From an uncultured Elusimicrobiales bacterium (GTDB taxonomy: Bacteria; Elusimicrobiota; Elusimicrobia; Elusimicrobiales; Elusimicrobiaceae): a DNA stretch of 64,000 bases. How positions within the stretch are numbered: the stretch's first letter is position 1; every line of letters begins with the position of its first letter. The stretch lies in contig CALUZQ010000002.1 of NCBI GenBank assembly GCA_944325225.1, forward strand, positions 1 through 64,000, read 5' to 3'. The notes under the pieces were generated by a model. The model was not told the origin of the DNA. It searched no databases and saw nothing but the letters and a program-made list of their open reading frames with translations. This document shows positions 38,932 through 47,499 of this stretch, piece after piece. The translations under genes and the position numbers were made by a program.

Positions 38932-40164
38932 ATGAAAGCCGCAATCATTACGATCGGAGATGAAATTTTACTGGGACAAATTTTAGACACCAATTCCCAT
39001 TTTATCGCCCGGGAACTGGCCAAGTTGGGCGCGGAAACCGTGCAAATGCGCTCGGTGTCTGATGAAAAAAAGGCCATTTGGCAGGCCGTTGATGATGCGT
39101 TTGCCGCCGCCGACGCCGTTTTTGTTACCGGCGGGCTGGGCCCCACAAAAGACGATTTAACCAAAACCGTTTTAGCGGAATATTTTGGCACCGAACTGGT
39201 GTTTAATAAGCAGGTTTACGCGTGGCTGGAAGAAATGTTTGCAGCAAATCCCCAGCGCCTAAACGCCTATAACAAATCCCAGGCCCTGCTGCCCAAAACC
39301 TGTATCCCCTTGCGTAATTTAAGAGGCACAGCCAGCGGAATGTGGTTTGAAAAAAACGGTAAAGTGTTGGTTTCTCTGCCGGGCGTGCCGTTTGAAACGG
39401 AATACCTGTTCCCGGCCGAAGTCCTGCCGCGGCTGAAAACCCAATTTCGCGATTTGCTTCTGCAGTACCGAATGGCGGTTGTCTATCATATCCCCGAAGC
39501 GGAATTAGCGATGAAACTGGCGGAGTACGAAAAACAGCTGCCGGACGGTATTTCCCTGGCCTATTTGCCGGCGGTAGGATATGTGCGCCTGCGGCTGACG
39601 GCCAAAGGTGCGGCGGTAGAACAGTTGGACACTTATTGGCGCGGCCTGCGGCAGGCGTTAAACGGACTGTCGGCCGAAGAACTGCACGAAGAAGCCGCCG
39701 AGGACGCCCTTATCCGGCAGATTGCCCAAAGTGGCGCTACGGTGGCCTGTGCCGAAAGCTGTACCGGGGGGAATATCGCGCATCTGATTACGACTGTTCC
39801 CGGCGCGTCGGCTTTTTTCTTGGGCGGCGTGGTGGCTTATTCCAACGAAGTAAAAAAGCGCGTGCTGGGTGTTCAGCCCGCCGATTTGGAAAAATATGGC
39901 GCCGTCAGCGAGCCGGTGGCTTTGCAAATGGCCCAAGGCGTGCGCCGGCTGACCGGAGCCCAGTGGGCCGTGGCAACTACGGGAGTGGCCGGGCCGGACG
40001 GCGGAACGCCGCAGAAGCCCGTCGGTACCGTATGGATTGCCGTGGCCGGGCCTCAAGGCGCCCGGGCGGAGAAATTCCTCTTTTCCCATACCCGCCAGCG
40101 CAATATCGGCCGGGCGTCGGTTCAAGCGCTGCTGTTGTTGCTGCGGGAAATGGAAAAGCGGTAA
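38932..40164 (+). CDS. cinA: CinA-family protein with nicotinamide-nucleotide amidase domain
   Basis: A 410-residue protein. The N-terminal MoaB/MoeA-like domain begins KAAIITIGDEILLGQILDTN and has TGGLGPTKDDLT near residue 70. The C-terminal amidase domain has AESCTGGNIAHLITTVPGAS near residue 275 and GVVAYSNEVK, typical of CinA/PncC. It probably recycles NMN or hydrolyses oxidised nucleotides. ATG 38932 has CAGGAG upstream; an in-frame GTG at 38890 is inside a leader hairpin (38882-38904). Confidence 0.92.
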   Translation: MKAAIITIGDEILLGQILDTNSHFIARELAKLGAETVQMRSVSDEKKAIWQAVDDAFAAADAVFVTGGLGPTKDDLTKTVLAEYFGTELVFNKQVYAWLEEMFAANPQRLNAYNKSQALLPKTCIPLRNLRGTASGMWFEKNGKVLVSLPGVPFETEYLFPAEVLPRLKTQFRDLLLQYRMAVVYHIPEAELAMKLAEYEKQLPDGISLAYLPAVGYVRLRLTAKGAAVEQLDTYWRGLRQALNGLSAEELHEEAAEDALIRQIAQSGATVACAESCTGGNIAHLITTVPGASAFFLGGVVAYSNEVKKRVLGVQPADLEKYGAVSEPVALQMAQGVRRLTGAQWAVATTGVAGPDGGTPQKPVGTVWIAVAGPQGARAEKFLFSHTRQRNIGRASVQALLLLLREMEKR

Positions 40165-40190
40165 ACCAGCCGGCCGCCGGCGGGCGCGGG

Positions 40191-40511
40191 TTACTGCAGC
40201 AAGCTCTCTAAGTGTTGGCGCAGCTGCGCTTCGGAAAATTCGCCCGCCAGCCGTTTGACAATTTCTCCGTTTTTTACAAATACAAACGCCGGTACGCCCT
40301 GTACGCCAAAACGGCGGGCTGTTTCGGGGGCAGTTTCCACATTTACCCCTAGCACCGCTATTTGGCCCGCGTAACTTTTGGCCAGCCCGTTTACCACGCC
40401 GGCCATGTGTTTGCAGTGATGACACCAGGAAGCAAAAAATTCAATCATTTCCGCCCGTTCGTATTTTTTAAAAGCCGTTTCAAACGATTGATCCGTTACG
40501 GTTATTTTCAT
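40191..40511 (-). CDS. Thioredoxin-family protein with CHHC active site
   Basis: A 106-residue single thioredoxin domain. The active site is FFASWCHHCKHMAG near residues 25-38, with CHHC in place of CGPC. The cis-Pro loop is GVQGVPAFVFVKNG near residue 70. There is no signal peptide, so it acts in the cytoplasm. The His-His dipeptide would raise the redox potential compared with CGPC (DsbA has CPHC). Partner unknown. Confidence 0.88.
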   Translation of the reverse strand: MKITVTDQSFETAFKKYERAEMIEFFASWCHHCKHMAGVVNGLAKSYAGQIAVLGVNVETAPETARRFGVQGVPAFVFVKNGEIVKRLAGEFSEAQLRQHLESLLQ

Positions 40512-40600
40512 ATTCCTTCTTATTTCCCCTGTTTAAAGTGTAGTTTAATTCGCGGCATTTTGCGTGTTTTTTTTCGGGATTAGTTCCCCAGCCCATGGGG

Positions 40601-40729
40601 TTGACGGATATATCCGGGTTTGATAAACTGTAAGAAAGAATCCAAAGTAACATTGGATTTTTAATAATCTAACTGTTTCGTATTAAAATAAAACGGGTAA
40701 AGTTATGCCGGGTAGGTGTGAGTGGCCTA
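40601..40729 (+). promoter_or_regulatory. Promoter and leader of the CDP-sugar cluster
   Basis: TTGACG (40601-40606), 17 bp and TAAACT (40624-40629) form a promoter. A 7-bp hairpin (40639-40645 with 40653-40659) with TTTTAAT follows. A GGTAGGTGTG segment (40711-40720) in the loop of an imperfect GTTA-GCC/GGC-TAAC stem resembles the JUMPstart/ops element of polysaccharide operons. The ops comparison is loose. Confidence 0.4.
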
Positions 40730-40756
40730 ACTTGATTTTTTAAAAAGAGGAATACT

Positions 40757-41536
40757 ATGAAAGTTTTATTGCTTGCCGGCGGGCTGGGAACCCGGCTGGG
40801 CGAAGAAACCTCTATCCGCCCAAAACCCATGGTGGAAATTGGAGGATATCCCATTTTATGGCATATTATGAAGCTATATACCCATTATGGGCTGACGGAT
40901 TTTATCATTCTGTGCGGGTATAAGAGCGAAGTAATTAAAGAGTATTTTTTAAATTACTACACCAATAACTCCGATGTAACCATTGATTTTTCCAATAACC
41001 AGATTGATATCCACCGCAACCGCTGCGAGCCGTGGAAAGTAACCATGCTCTACACCGGCCGCAACGCGATGACCGGATCTCGCATTAAACAAGCCCGGCA
41101 TTATGTGGGACAGGACCCTTTTATGCTGACTTACGGCGACGGCGTGGCCGATGTGAATATCAAAAAACTGCTGGATCAGCATAAACAGTCCGGCAAATTG
41201 GCCACCTTAACGGCCGTTCAGCCCTCGGGCCGCTTTGGGGCGCTTAATATCCAGGCCGATAATTCTATTTCCCGCTTTCAGGAAAAACCGGTGGGGGACG
41301 GCGCTTGGGTAAACGGCGGATTTTTTGTCTGCCAGCCGGAAGTGTTTGAGTATATCCCGGACGGGGAAAATATCGTCTGGGAGAAAGAACCTTTAATGGC
41401 ATTGGCCCAGGCCGGGCAGTTAAATGCTTATAAACACAGCGGATTCTGGCACCCGATGGACACCCTGCGCGATAAAATTGAACTCAACGAGCTGTGGAAT
41501 ACCGGCAAGGCCCCTTGGAAAGTGTGGGAGGATTAA
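40757..41536 (+). CDS. rfbF: Glucose-1-phosphate cytidylyltransferase
   Basis: A 259-residue nucleotidyltransferase that makes CDP-glucose from CTP and glucose-1-phosphate. Motifs are LLAGGLGTRLGEETSIRPKP near residues 4-23 (signature and the Lys of the RPKP loop) and LTYGDGVADV near residue 127. The length fits RfbF. It is followed one base later by the reductase gene and starts the CDP-sugar cluster. Confidence 0.93.
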   Translation: MKVLLLAGGLGTRLGEETSIRPKPMVEIGGYPILWHIMKLYTHYGLTDFIILCGYKSEVIKEYFLNYYTNNSDVTIDFSNNQIDIHRNRCEPWKVTMLYTGRNAMTGSRIKQARHYVGQDPFMLTYGDGVADVNIKKLLDQHKQSGKLATLTAVQPSGRFGALNIQADNSISRFQEKPVGDGAWVNGGFFVCQPEVFEYIPDGENIVWEKEPLMALAQAGQLNAYKHSGFWHPMDTLRDKIELNELWNTGKAPWKVWED

Positions 41537-41537
41537 A

Positions 41538-42437
41538 ATGAAAAAAATTCTCATTACGGGCGCCAGCGGATTTATCGGCCGGCAAGTAACCCGCGAAATG
41601 ATAGCGCGGGGTTATACCGTGTATGCCCCTTCGTTGGCGGCTACCTTGCCCCAACAGGAAGGACTGATCCAACACGAACTGGATTTTTTTAAACCCGGCG
41701 CTTTGCGGGATTATCTGAAAGAACATCAATTTGAAAATTTAATCCACTTGGCGTGGTATGTGGGGCCCAAATGCCATATGCACCCCGGAAATGCTGATTG
41801 GCTGGGCCTGTCGTTGGAGATGCTGAAGCATTTTATAGAAAACGGCGGGAAAAAGTTTTTGGGCGCGGGCAGTGTGTCGGAATATGATTTTTCCTACGGG
41901 CTGCTGCGCGAAGATGAAACGCCGCTTAACAACCCTTCCCTCTACGGGCAGAGCAAGGCCGCTTTGTATAAGGTAGGCGGCGCGCTGTGCCGGCAGGCCG
42001 GAGTGGATTTTAAGTGGGCACGCATTTTTAATTTGTACGGGCCGTACGAACGCGCCGCACGGCTGATGCCGTCGGTCATTTGTTCCATGCTCAAAGGCGA
42101 AGAAGTAAAAGTAAGCCCGTGTACCAAATTTTTGGATTACCTGCATGTAGAAGATACCGCCCGCGGTATTGCGATGTTGTTTGATTCCCCCGTTACAGGG
42201 GCGGTAAACATTTCTTCCGGCCAGCCCGTTCAGCTTCGTGTGATTGTGGAAGAAATTGCCCGGCAAATCGGATTTAAAGGCCAAATCCATTGGGGCGCTT
42301 TGGAAGAAAATTTTGCCGATCCCGTTCTGGTTGGCGCCAACGAACGGCTGACGAAAGAAGTGGGCTGGAAACCCAACTATACGCTTGCGTCCGGCTTGGA
42401 ACAAACGATTAATTGGTGGAAGGAGCATTTGAAATGA
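41538..42437 (+). CDS. NAD-dependent epimerase/reductase for a CDP-6-deoxysugar
   Basis: A 299-residue extended SDR. The nucleotide-binding motif is ILITGASGFIGRQV near residue 4, the catalytic pair is in SLYGQSKAAL (YxxxK) near residue 137, and a Ser/Thr position is in GAGSVSEYDF. It lies between rfbF and rfbG, so it probably acts on CDP-4-keto-6-deoxyglucose, as reductase or epimerase. The exact sugar is not known. ATG 41538 overlaps nothing and follows a GGAGGA region in the rfbF end. Confidence 0.82.
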   Translation: MKKILITGASGFIGRQVTREMIARGYTVYAPSLAATLPQQEGLIQHELDFFKPGALRDYLKEHQFENLIHLAWYVGPKCHMHPGNADWLGLSLEMLKHFIENGGKKFLGAGSVSEYDFSYGLLREDETPLNNPSLYGQSKAALYKVGGALCRQAGVDFKWARIFNLYGPYERAARLMPSVICSMLKGEEVKVSPCTKFLDYLHVEDTARGIAMLFDSPVTGAVNISSGQPVQLRVIVEEIARQIGFKGQIHWGALEENFADPVLVGANERLTKEVGWKPNYTLASGLEQTINWWKEHLK

Positions 42438-43516
42438 ACGATTTTAACGGTGTTTATAAGGGGAAAACTATTTTAGTAACCGGGCATACCGGGTTTAAAG
42501 GTTCGTGGCTGGCCATTTGGCTGACGGCGTTGGGCGCCAAAGTGGTGGGATATGCGCTGGACCCATATTCCGACCGCAGCAATTATTGTGCCTCTCACTT
42601 AAAAGACCGCCTATTCGCCGACGAACGCGGCGATGTGCGCGACGCCCAGCGGCTGGAAGAAGTGATTGCCAAATACAAACCTTCTATGATTTTTCACCTG
42701 GCGGCTCAGGCGTTGGTGCGTACTTCGTATGAACACCCTAAAATGACTTATGAAACCAATTTAATGGGGTCGCTAAACATCTTAGAGGCGGTGCGTAAGT
42801 TTGATTTTATCAAACAGGTGATTATGATTACCTCCGATAAATGTTACGAAAATGTGGAACAAATTTGGGGGTACCGCGAAACCGACCGTATGGGCGGGTA
42901 TGACCCGTATTCTTCTTCCAAGGGTTGTGCAGAGTTGATGATTTCTTCGTGGAGAAATTCGTATTTTAATCCCAAAGATTACGCCAAGCACGGCAAAGCT
43001 GTGGCCAGCGTGCGGGCCGGAAATGTGATTGGCGGCGGCGACTGGAGCGACAACCGGCTGATTCCGGATTGTATCCGCGCGATTGAAGCCGGCAAAGATA
43101 TTGAAATCCGCAGCCCGCAGGCCACCCGGCCGTGGGAACATGTAATGGAACCGCTTTCCGGTTATTTGAAAGTCGGTGAAAAACTGGTGGAAGATCCGGT
43201 TACCTACAGCACCGGGTTTAACTTCGGCCCCCACATTGAAGCCAACCGCACCGTGTGGGAAGTGGTGCAAAAATGCGTGGCGTATTACGGGAAAGGCAAA
43301 GTGGTAGATGCTTCCGTGCCGGGCGCCGTGCACGAAAACACTTTGTTAAGCTTAGATGTTACCAAGGCCTATCGTATGTTGGACCAGTGGCATGCCAAAC
43401 TTTCTTTTGACGAAGCCATTGAATTTACCGTAGATTGGTATAAAGAAGCGTTAAGCGGTAAAGATATGTGGGACTATTGCGTAAAACAAATTCAAGCCCA
43501 CGACGATAAAAAATAA
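42434..43516 (+). CDS. rfbG: CDP-glucose 4,6-dehydratase
   Basis: A 360-residue extended SDR with TGHTGFKGSWLAIWL near residue 13 (NAD-binding), ITSDKCYEN near residue 122 and YDPYSSSKGCAE (catalytic YxxxK) near residue 153. It converts CDP-glucose to CDP-4-keto-6-deoxyglucose. It overlaps the preceding SDR gene (ATGA) and has GGAAGGAG upstream. No RfbH-type dehydrase is nearby, so the product is probably a 6-deoxy rather than a 3,6-dideoxy sugar. Confidence 0.93.
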   Translation: MNDFNGVYKGKTILVTGHTGFKGSWLAIWLTALGAKVVGYALDPYSDRSNYCASHLKDRLFADERGDVRDAQRLEEVIAKYKPSMIFHLAAQALVRTSYEHPKMTYETNLMGSLNILEAVRKFDFIKQVIMITSDKCYENVEQIWGYRETDRMGGYDPYSSSKGCAELMISSWRNSYFNPKDYAKHGKAVASVRAGNVIGGGDWSDNRLIPDCIRAIEAGKDIEIRSPQATRPWEHVMEPLSGYLKVGEKLVEDPVTYSTGFNFGPHIEANRTVWEVVQKCVAYYGKGKVVDASVPGAVHENTLLSLDVTKAYRMLDQWHAKLSFDEAIEFTVDWYKEALSGKDMWDYCVKQIQAHDDKK

Positions 43517-43519
43517 GGT

Positions 43520-44803
43520 ATGAAAGAAGTTGTTATTCTTGGCGGAGGCATAGCAGGTTTGTCGGCCGCGTATCGGTTGCGCCAAGCCGGCTGGGAGTCC
43601 CGCATCTTTGAAAAAGACCCGGACTGGGGCGGTTTGTGCGGCAATTTTACAATAAATGGCTTCCGCTTTGACCGTTTCGTCCATTTTACATTTACCTCAG
43701 ATCCGCAGCTTCAGCAACTTTTCGCCGCTTCCGGGCCGCTTTGGAATCATCCGCCGGTTTCTTCCAACTATTATCACGGATATTGGCTGTATCATCCGGC
43801 GCAAAATAATCTGTATCCTTTACCGACGGAAGAAAAAGTAAAAATTATTGCCGGCTTTGTAAAACGCAAGCAAGTCCCTGTGTCAGAAATTACTGATTAT
43901 GAAACTTGGCTGCGCGTGCAGTACGGTAATTATTTCGCCGAGCATTTCCCATTTGCTTATACGCGCAAATACTGGGGAGCGGAACCCAAGGAGTTGGAAA
44001 CCAAATGGGTAGGAAACCGTATGCATGCTCCCACGCTGGAAGAAGTTTTGAAAGGAGCTTTTGAAAAACCCACTGAAAATTTTTACTATACTTCGGTAAT
44101 GCGTTACCCGCAAAAAGGCGGTTTTAAAAGTATCTTGTCGGCACTGGCCCAAGGGGCGGATATTACGCTAAATAAACAAGCGGTTTCTATAAATCCGGCT
44201 GCCAAAAGCGTGTGTTTTGCCGACGGAACAACCGGCACATATGAAAAATTACTTTCTTCTTTGCCGTTGCCGGAGATAGTCAACTTGCTGCCGGATGTGC
44301 CGGCGTCCGTTCAAAATTCCGCTAAAAGTTTACGACATACCTGCGGGTATCAAATTTCCTTAGGGTTTAATAAGCCGGATATCGCCAAACACCTGTGGTT
44401 CTATATTTACGACGAGGATATCCCGCCGGCCCGGGTGTATTCGCCTAGTTTAAAATCGCCCGATAATGTGCCGCAGGGCTGTTCTTCTTTGCAGGCGGAA
44501 GTGTTTTACGGAAATACCGCCAGCATTCCTCCCGCGCAGACAGTTTTACAGACAACAGTGGAAAAGTTGCAGCAGATGGGGCTTTTTAAATCGGAAGATA
44601 TCCTGGTTAAAGATATTCGTTTTGAGCCGTATGCCAATATCACATTTGACCATGCTATTTATCAAAACCGTCAGATTGTATTGGATTATTTAACTTCGTT
44701 GGGTATTTACAGCATGGGCCGTTTTGGCAAATGGGCTTATTACTGGACGCACCAAGCGTTTGAAGACGGGAAAATAACGGCAGAGAAAATAATAAATGAC
44801 TAA
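43520..44803 (+). CDS. FAD-dependent amine-oxidase-like protein, polysaccharide cluster
   Basis: A 427-residue flavoprotein. The dinucleotide-binding motif is VVILGGGIAGLSAAYRL near residues 4-20 and a second GLCGNF motif lies near residue 39. It resembles the NAD(P)-binding amine oxidase/UDP-galactopyranose mutase-like proteins that are often encoded in O-antigen clusters. The substrate is unknown; an action on a nucleotide sugar or on a lipid-linked sugar is likely. It begins three bases after rfbG. Confidence 0.78.
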   Translation: MKEVVILGGGIAGLSAAYRLRQAGWESRIFEKDPDWGGLCGNFTINGFRFDRFVHFTFTSDPQLQQLFAASGPLWNHPPVSSNYYHGYWLYHPAQNNLYPLPTEEKVKIIAGFVKRKQVPVSEITDYETWLRVQYGNYFAEHFPFAYTRKYWGAEPKELETKWVGNRMHAPTLEEVLKGAFEKPTENFYYTSVMRYPQKGGFKSILSALAQGADITLNKQAVSINPAAKSVCFADGTTGTYEKLLSSLPLPEIVNLLPDVPASVQNSAKSLRHTCGYQISLGFNKPDIAKHLWFYIYDEDIPPARVYSPSLKSPDNVPQGCSSLQAEVFYGNTASIPPAQTVLQTTVEKLQQMGLFKSEDILVKDIRFEPYANITFDHAIYQNRQIVLDYLTSLGIYSMGRFGKWAYYWTHQAFEDGKITAEKIIND

Positions 44804-45695
44804 TATGGCACCCCTGGTTAAAATTTTAGTCAGTTATCACGATAAGCACCACCTCTTTAAATCGGATATTTTAACGCCGATTCAAACGGGTTGCGCTTTA
44901 GCGGCAGAACGGTTTGAGGAAATGATCCAGGATGATGACGGCAAAAATATATCTGCCGAAAATCCCAGATATGCCGAACTGTCGGCCCAGTATTGGGCCT
45001 GGAAAAATTATCAGAAATTGGGCAATCCGGACTATATTGGTTTTATGCATTACCGCCGTCATTTTATTTTTAATGAGCCCAAAAAGTTTCCCAGTTATCA
45101 TCCGGAATTGGAACAGTGCTATCAGTTGGTGTATTTTCACAGAATACACAAGTCTTATTTAAAAGATATCGGCTTAACTGATGATAATATTTTGCGCATG
45201 GTTCCACAGTATGACTGTATTTGCGTGAAAGAGGCGGACTTTAGTAAATTGGGTGTTCAAAATTCCGTTGAGGATTATGAGAAAAGAATCCCGGGTTCAC
45301 GGGTTAAAGATTTAGAGCTGTTTTTTAAATTGATTGAAACGGATTATCCCGAATATCTGCCTTTTGTAAAACGCTTGCAAACAACTCCTTATAAATACCT
45401 GTACAATATGTTTATTATGCGCCGGGAGTTGTTTGAAAGGTATAATAAATTTCTGTTTGCAGTATTAGAAAAGCTGGATAAACAAATTGATACAACCCAT
45501 TATATTCCTAACTACAAGCGGGTATTGGGATATTTGGGGGAATTTTGTTTGAGCGTTTTTATCAATCAATTAAAATCAGAACAGAAATGGAAGATTAAGG
45601 AAGTTCTTTGTGCGTTTTGTTGTGATACAAAGCCCAAACGCTCCAGGATAACTCGTTTTTTTCACAAATTATTTCATAAAAATAACTGGGCTTAG
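44796..45695 (+). CDS. DUF4422 glycosyltransferase
   Basis: A 299-residue protein with the DUF4422 pattern: VKILVSYHDKHHLFKSD near residues 6-22, AQYWAWKNYQKLGNPDYIGF near residue 65 and MHYRRHFIFN. Proteins of this family are usually glycosyltransferases of capsule or O-antigen clusters. It overlaps the preceding gene by 8 bp. A second ATG at 44805 is a possible start. Confidence 0.8.
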   Translation: MTNMAPLVKILVSYHDKHHLFKSDILTPIQTGCALAAERFEEMIQDDDGKNISAENPRYAELSAQYWAWKNYQKLGNPDYIGFMHYRRHFIFNEPKKFPSYHPELEQCYQLVYFHRIHKSYLKDIGLTDDNILRMVPQYDCICVKEADFSKLGVQNSVEDYEKRIPGSRVKDLELFFKLIETDYPEYLPFVKRLQTTPYKYLYNMFIMRRELFERYNKFLFAVLEKLDKQIDTTHYIPNYKRVLGYLGEFCLSVFINQLKSEQKWKIKEVLCAFCCDTKPKRSRITRFFHKLFHKNNWA

Positions 45696-45718
45696 CAAAA
45701 TTCAAATAAGGAGAAATT

Positions 45719-46744
45719 ATGTCTTTTGAACCTATTGTACCTGCTTTTGAAGATTGTGCTTATGTAATTGGTATGAGCAGCAGCAACCAGTATGCCCCGT
45801 ATTTGGCGGTGTATTTGCAGTCTATCATAGACCACGCCCGGAAAGAAAATTACTACGATATTGTAGTGTTTGAAACGGATATGAGCACTGAAAATAAAAA
45901 GAGGATTCAAGCGTTGGCGTCCGCTCCCAATTTTTCTATTCGTTTCTATAATTTGCACAATACTTTTGAGGAAAATTTATATATTTCGGCAAGCTATTTT
46001 GCTAAACAGTGTTATTATCGCTTGGCCTTGGGAGAAGTATTTAAGAAATATCAGAAAGCTGTTTTTACCGATATTGATTTGGCGGCCGTTTCGGATATTT
46101 TTGAGTTATTTAAAATAGATATGCAGGGAAAGTCCATCGCCGCGTGCGAAGAAATCCTATGGCATGCCGATACCCGGCAAGGAAAACGCCAGCATGGCTT
46201 TTATATTGACGACTACTTAGATAAAATCGGCTGTTCCGGTGTGTATTATAATACGGGCGTAGTGGTGGCGGATATTGCCAAATTTAACGAGAAGGCAAGC
46301 TTCCGGAAATTGTTGCAAATTGCACAAGAAAATAAATTTATTAACTTGGAGCAGGATGTTTTGAACAAAGTGTTCAATAACAGCTTTTATACCTTGCCTC
46401 CTTGTTATAATTTTGAAGTAATTAATGGCGTTTTTGAAGGGAATTTGGCGTGTTTTAAAAACTATGCCGCCGAGGTGGATAAAGCAAAAATCTATCACTA
46501 TTTAGCAGCGGATAAGGTATGGTTTTTTCCTAAGTTGCCTAAAGGATATGTGTGGTGGGAAACGGCGCGCAAGACCTCCTATTATGAAGAGATTTGGGCA
46601 AATTATTTGAATTTTTATTCTTGGAATTTTATACCCAATTATTTAAAATACTTAAAATATCATTGCTTCTCTAAAGTTGTATTCGGGAAAATGAAAAAAA
46701 GGTATTTGCGCAAGGCAGACACTTATTTAAGACGAATCAAATAA
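45719..46744 (+). CDS. Family 8 glycosyltransferase (LPS type)
   Basis: A 341-residue glycosyltransferase. The nucleotide-sugar/metal motif is AVFTDIDLAAV (DxD) near residue 119, and the family features YYNTGVVVADI near residue 177 and LEQDVLNKVFN near residue 213 are seen. It transfers a sugar, probably galactose or glucose, to the LPS core or O-unit. The cluster ends with a terminator 14 bases later. Confidence 0.87.
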   Translation: MSFEPIVPAFEDCAYVIGMSSSNQYAPYLAVYLQSIIDHARKENYYDIVVFETDMSTENKKRIQALASAPNFSIRFYNLHNTFEENLYISASYFAKQCYYRLALGEVFKKYQKAVFTDIDLAAVSDIFELFKIDMQGKSIAACEEILWHADTRQGKRQHGFYIDDYLDKIGCSGVYYNTGVVVADIAKFNEKASFRKLLQIAQENKFINLEQDVLNKVFNNSFYTLPPCYNFEVINGVFEGNLACFKNYAAEVDKAKIYHYLAADKVWFFPKLPKGYVWWETARKTSYYEEIWANYLNFYSWNFIPNYLKYLKYHCFSKVVFGKMKKRYLRKADTYLRRIK

Positions 46745-46757
46745 CAGCTGCAGTTTT

Positions 46758-46787
46758 TAAAACCGCTCTCTTGGGGGCGGTTTTTTG
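46758..46787 (+). terminator. Intrinsic terminator of the polysaccharide cluster
   Basis: AAAACCGC and GCGGTTTT form an 8-bp stem with the loop TCTCTTGGGG, followed by TTGT. Confidence 0.88.
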
Positions 46788-46805
46788 TCTAACCTAAAAT
46801 GCATC

Positions 46806-46853
46806 TTGACAAAATAATTACACGCCCGTATAATAATTATACAACCGTGTAAT
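46806..46853 (+). promoter_or_regulatory. Consensus promoter with TetR-type operator
   Basis: TTGACA (46806-46811), a 17-bp spacer and TATAAT (46829-46834) are the perfect sigma-70 consensus. The palindrome ATTACACG...TATAAT-A-ATTATA...CGTGTAAT (46817-46853, centre 46835) covers the spacer, the -10 box and the start site. It is the likely operator of the TetR regulator and its export operon. Confidence 0.85.
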
Positions 46854-46866
46854 AAAGAGGTGTTTT

Positions 46867-47499
46867 ATGGGCAGAAATTCTTCCGGCATTGATGACAAGT
46901 TGCTTCAGACCGGAATCCGGCTGGCGCGGGCGCGCGGATTAGGTGGTTTTACCGTGCGGGAGTTGTGTGCCGAAAGTCGGGTAAATTTGGGAATGTTTCA
47001 TTATTATTTTACTAATAAGGATAATTTTGATAGGGCGCTACTTAGCACACTGTATGAAAATTTGATGAAGAACATTCGCCTGGAAGTATTGGACGAAAAA
47101 ACCGCCCGGGAAAATGTATTGAATATCCTGTTGGCGGTACAGCGTTTCGCGCGGGAAAACCGGCGGCTGCTTTCTTCGCTGGCGGGGGATGTTTTCAGCG
47201 GGAACGCCAAAATTATAGATTTTATCGGGCGTCATTTTACGCACCACATCTCGCTGCTGCTTGCACAGCTGGAGCGGGCGGAAAAGGCGAAGGAGCTGGT
47301 TTTGAAAGACGCCGCCAACGCCGCTTTGGTTTTGGTGATGCCGGTCGTATTTCCGCAGTTGGTGGCCGGGTTGGACGAGCGGGTGGCGCTGCCGTGGAAA
47401 GGGAGAGTGCGTCCGTCCGTAGCGGCCTTGTTTTCGGACAAAGGCGCCGAAGAACGCATTAAAGTATTGGTCGGCGCTGTTTTTAAGGGGGACAAATGA
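46867..47499 (+). CDS. TetR-family regulator of the export operon
   Basis: A 210-residue regulator. The N-terminal HTH is RELCAESRVNLGMFHYYFTN near residues 31-50, the usual TetR signature. The C-terminal ligand-binding part is divergent. It is the first gene of the operon and overlaps tolC-like by 4 bp, so it controls its own expression. E. coli has a similar set, cecR-ybhGFSR, for drug efflux. Confidence 0.88.
   Translation: MGRNSSGIDDKLLQTGIRLARARGLGGFTVRELCAESRVNLGMFHYYFTNKDNFDRALLSTLYENLMKNIRLEVLDEKTARENVLNILLAVQRFARENRRLLSSLAGDVFSGNAKIIDFIGRHFTHHISLLLAQLERAEKAKELVLKDAANAALVLVMPVVFPQLVAGLDERVALPWKGRVRPSVAALFSDKGAEERIKVLVGAVFKGDK

Noticed and set aside
39658-40425. 255-residue leftward frame across cinA
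   Set aside because: It is antisense to cinA, low in complexity (Gln/Arg/Gly), and without start signals or motifs.
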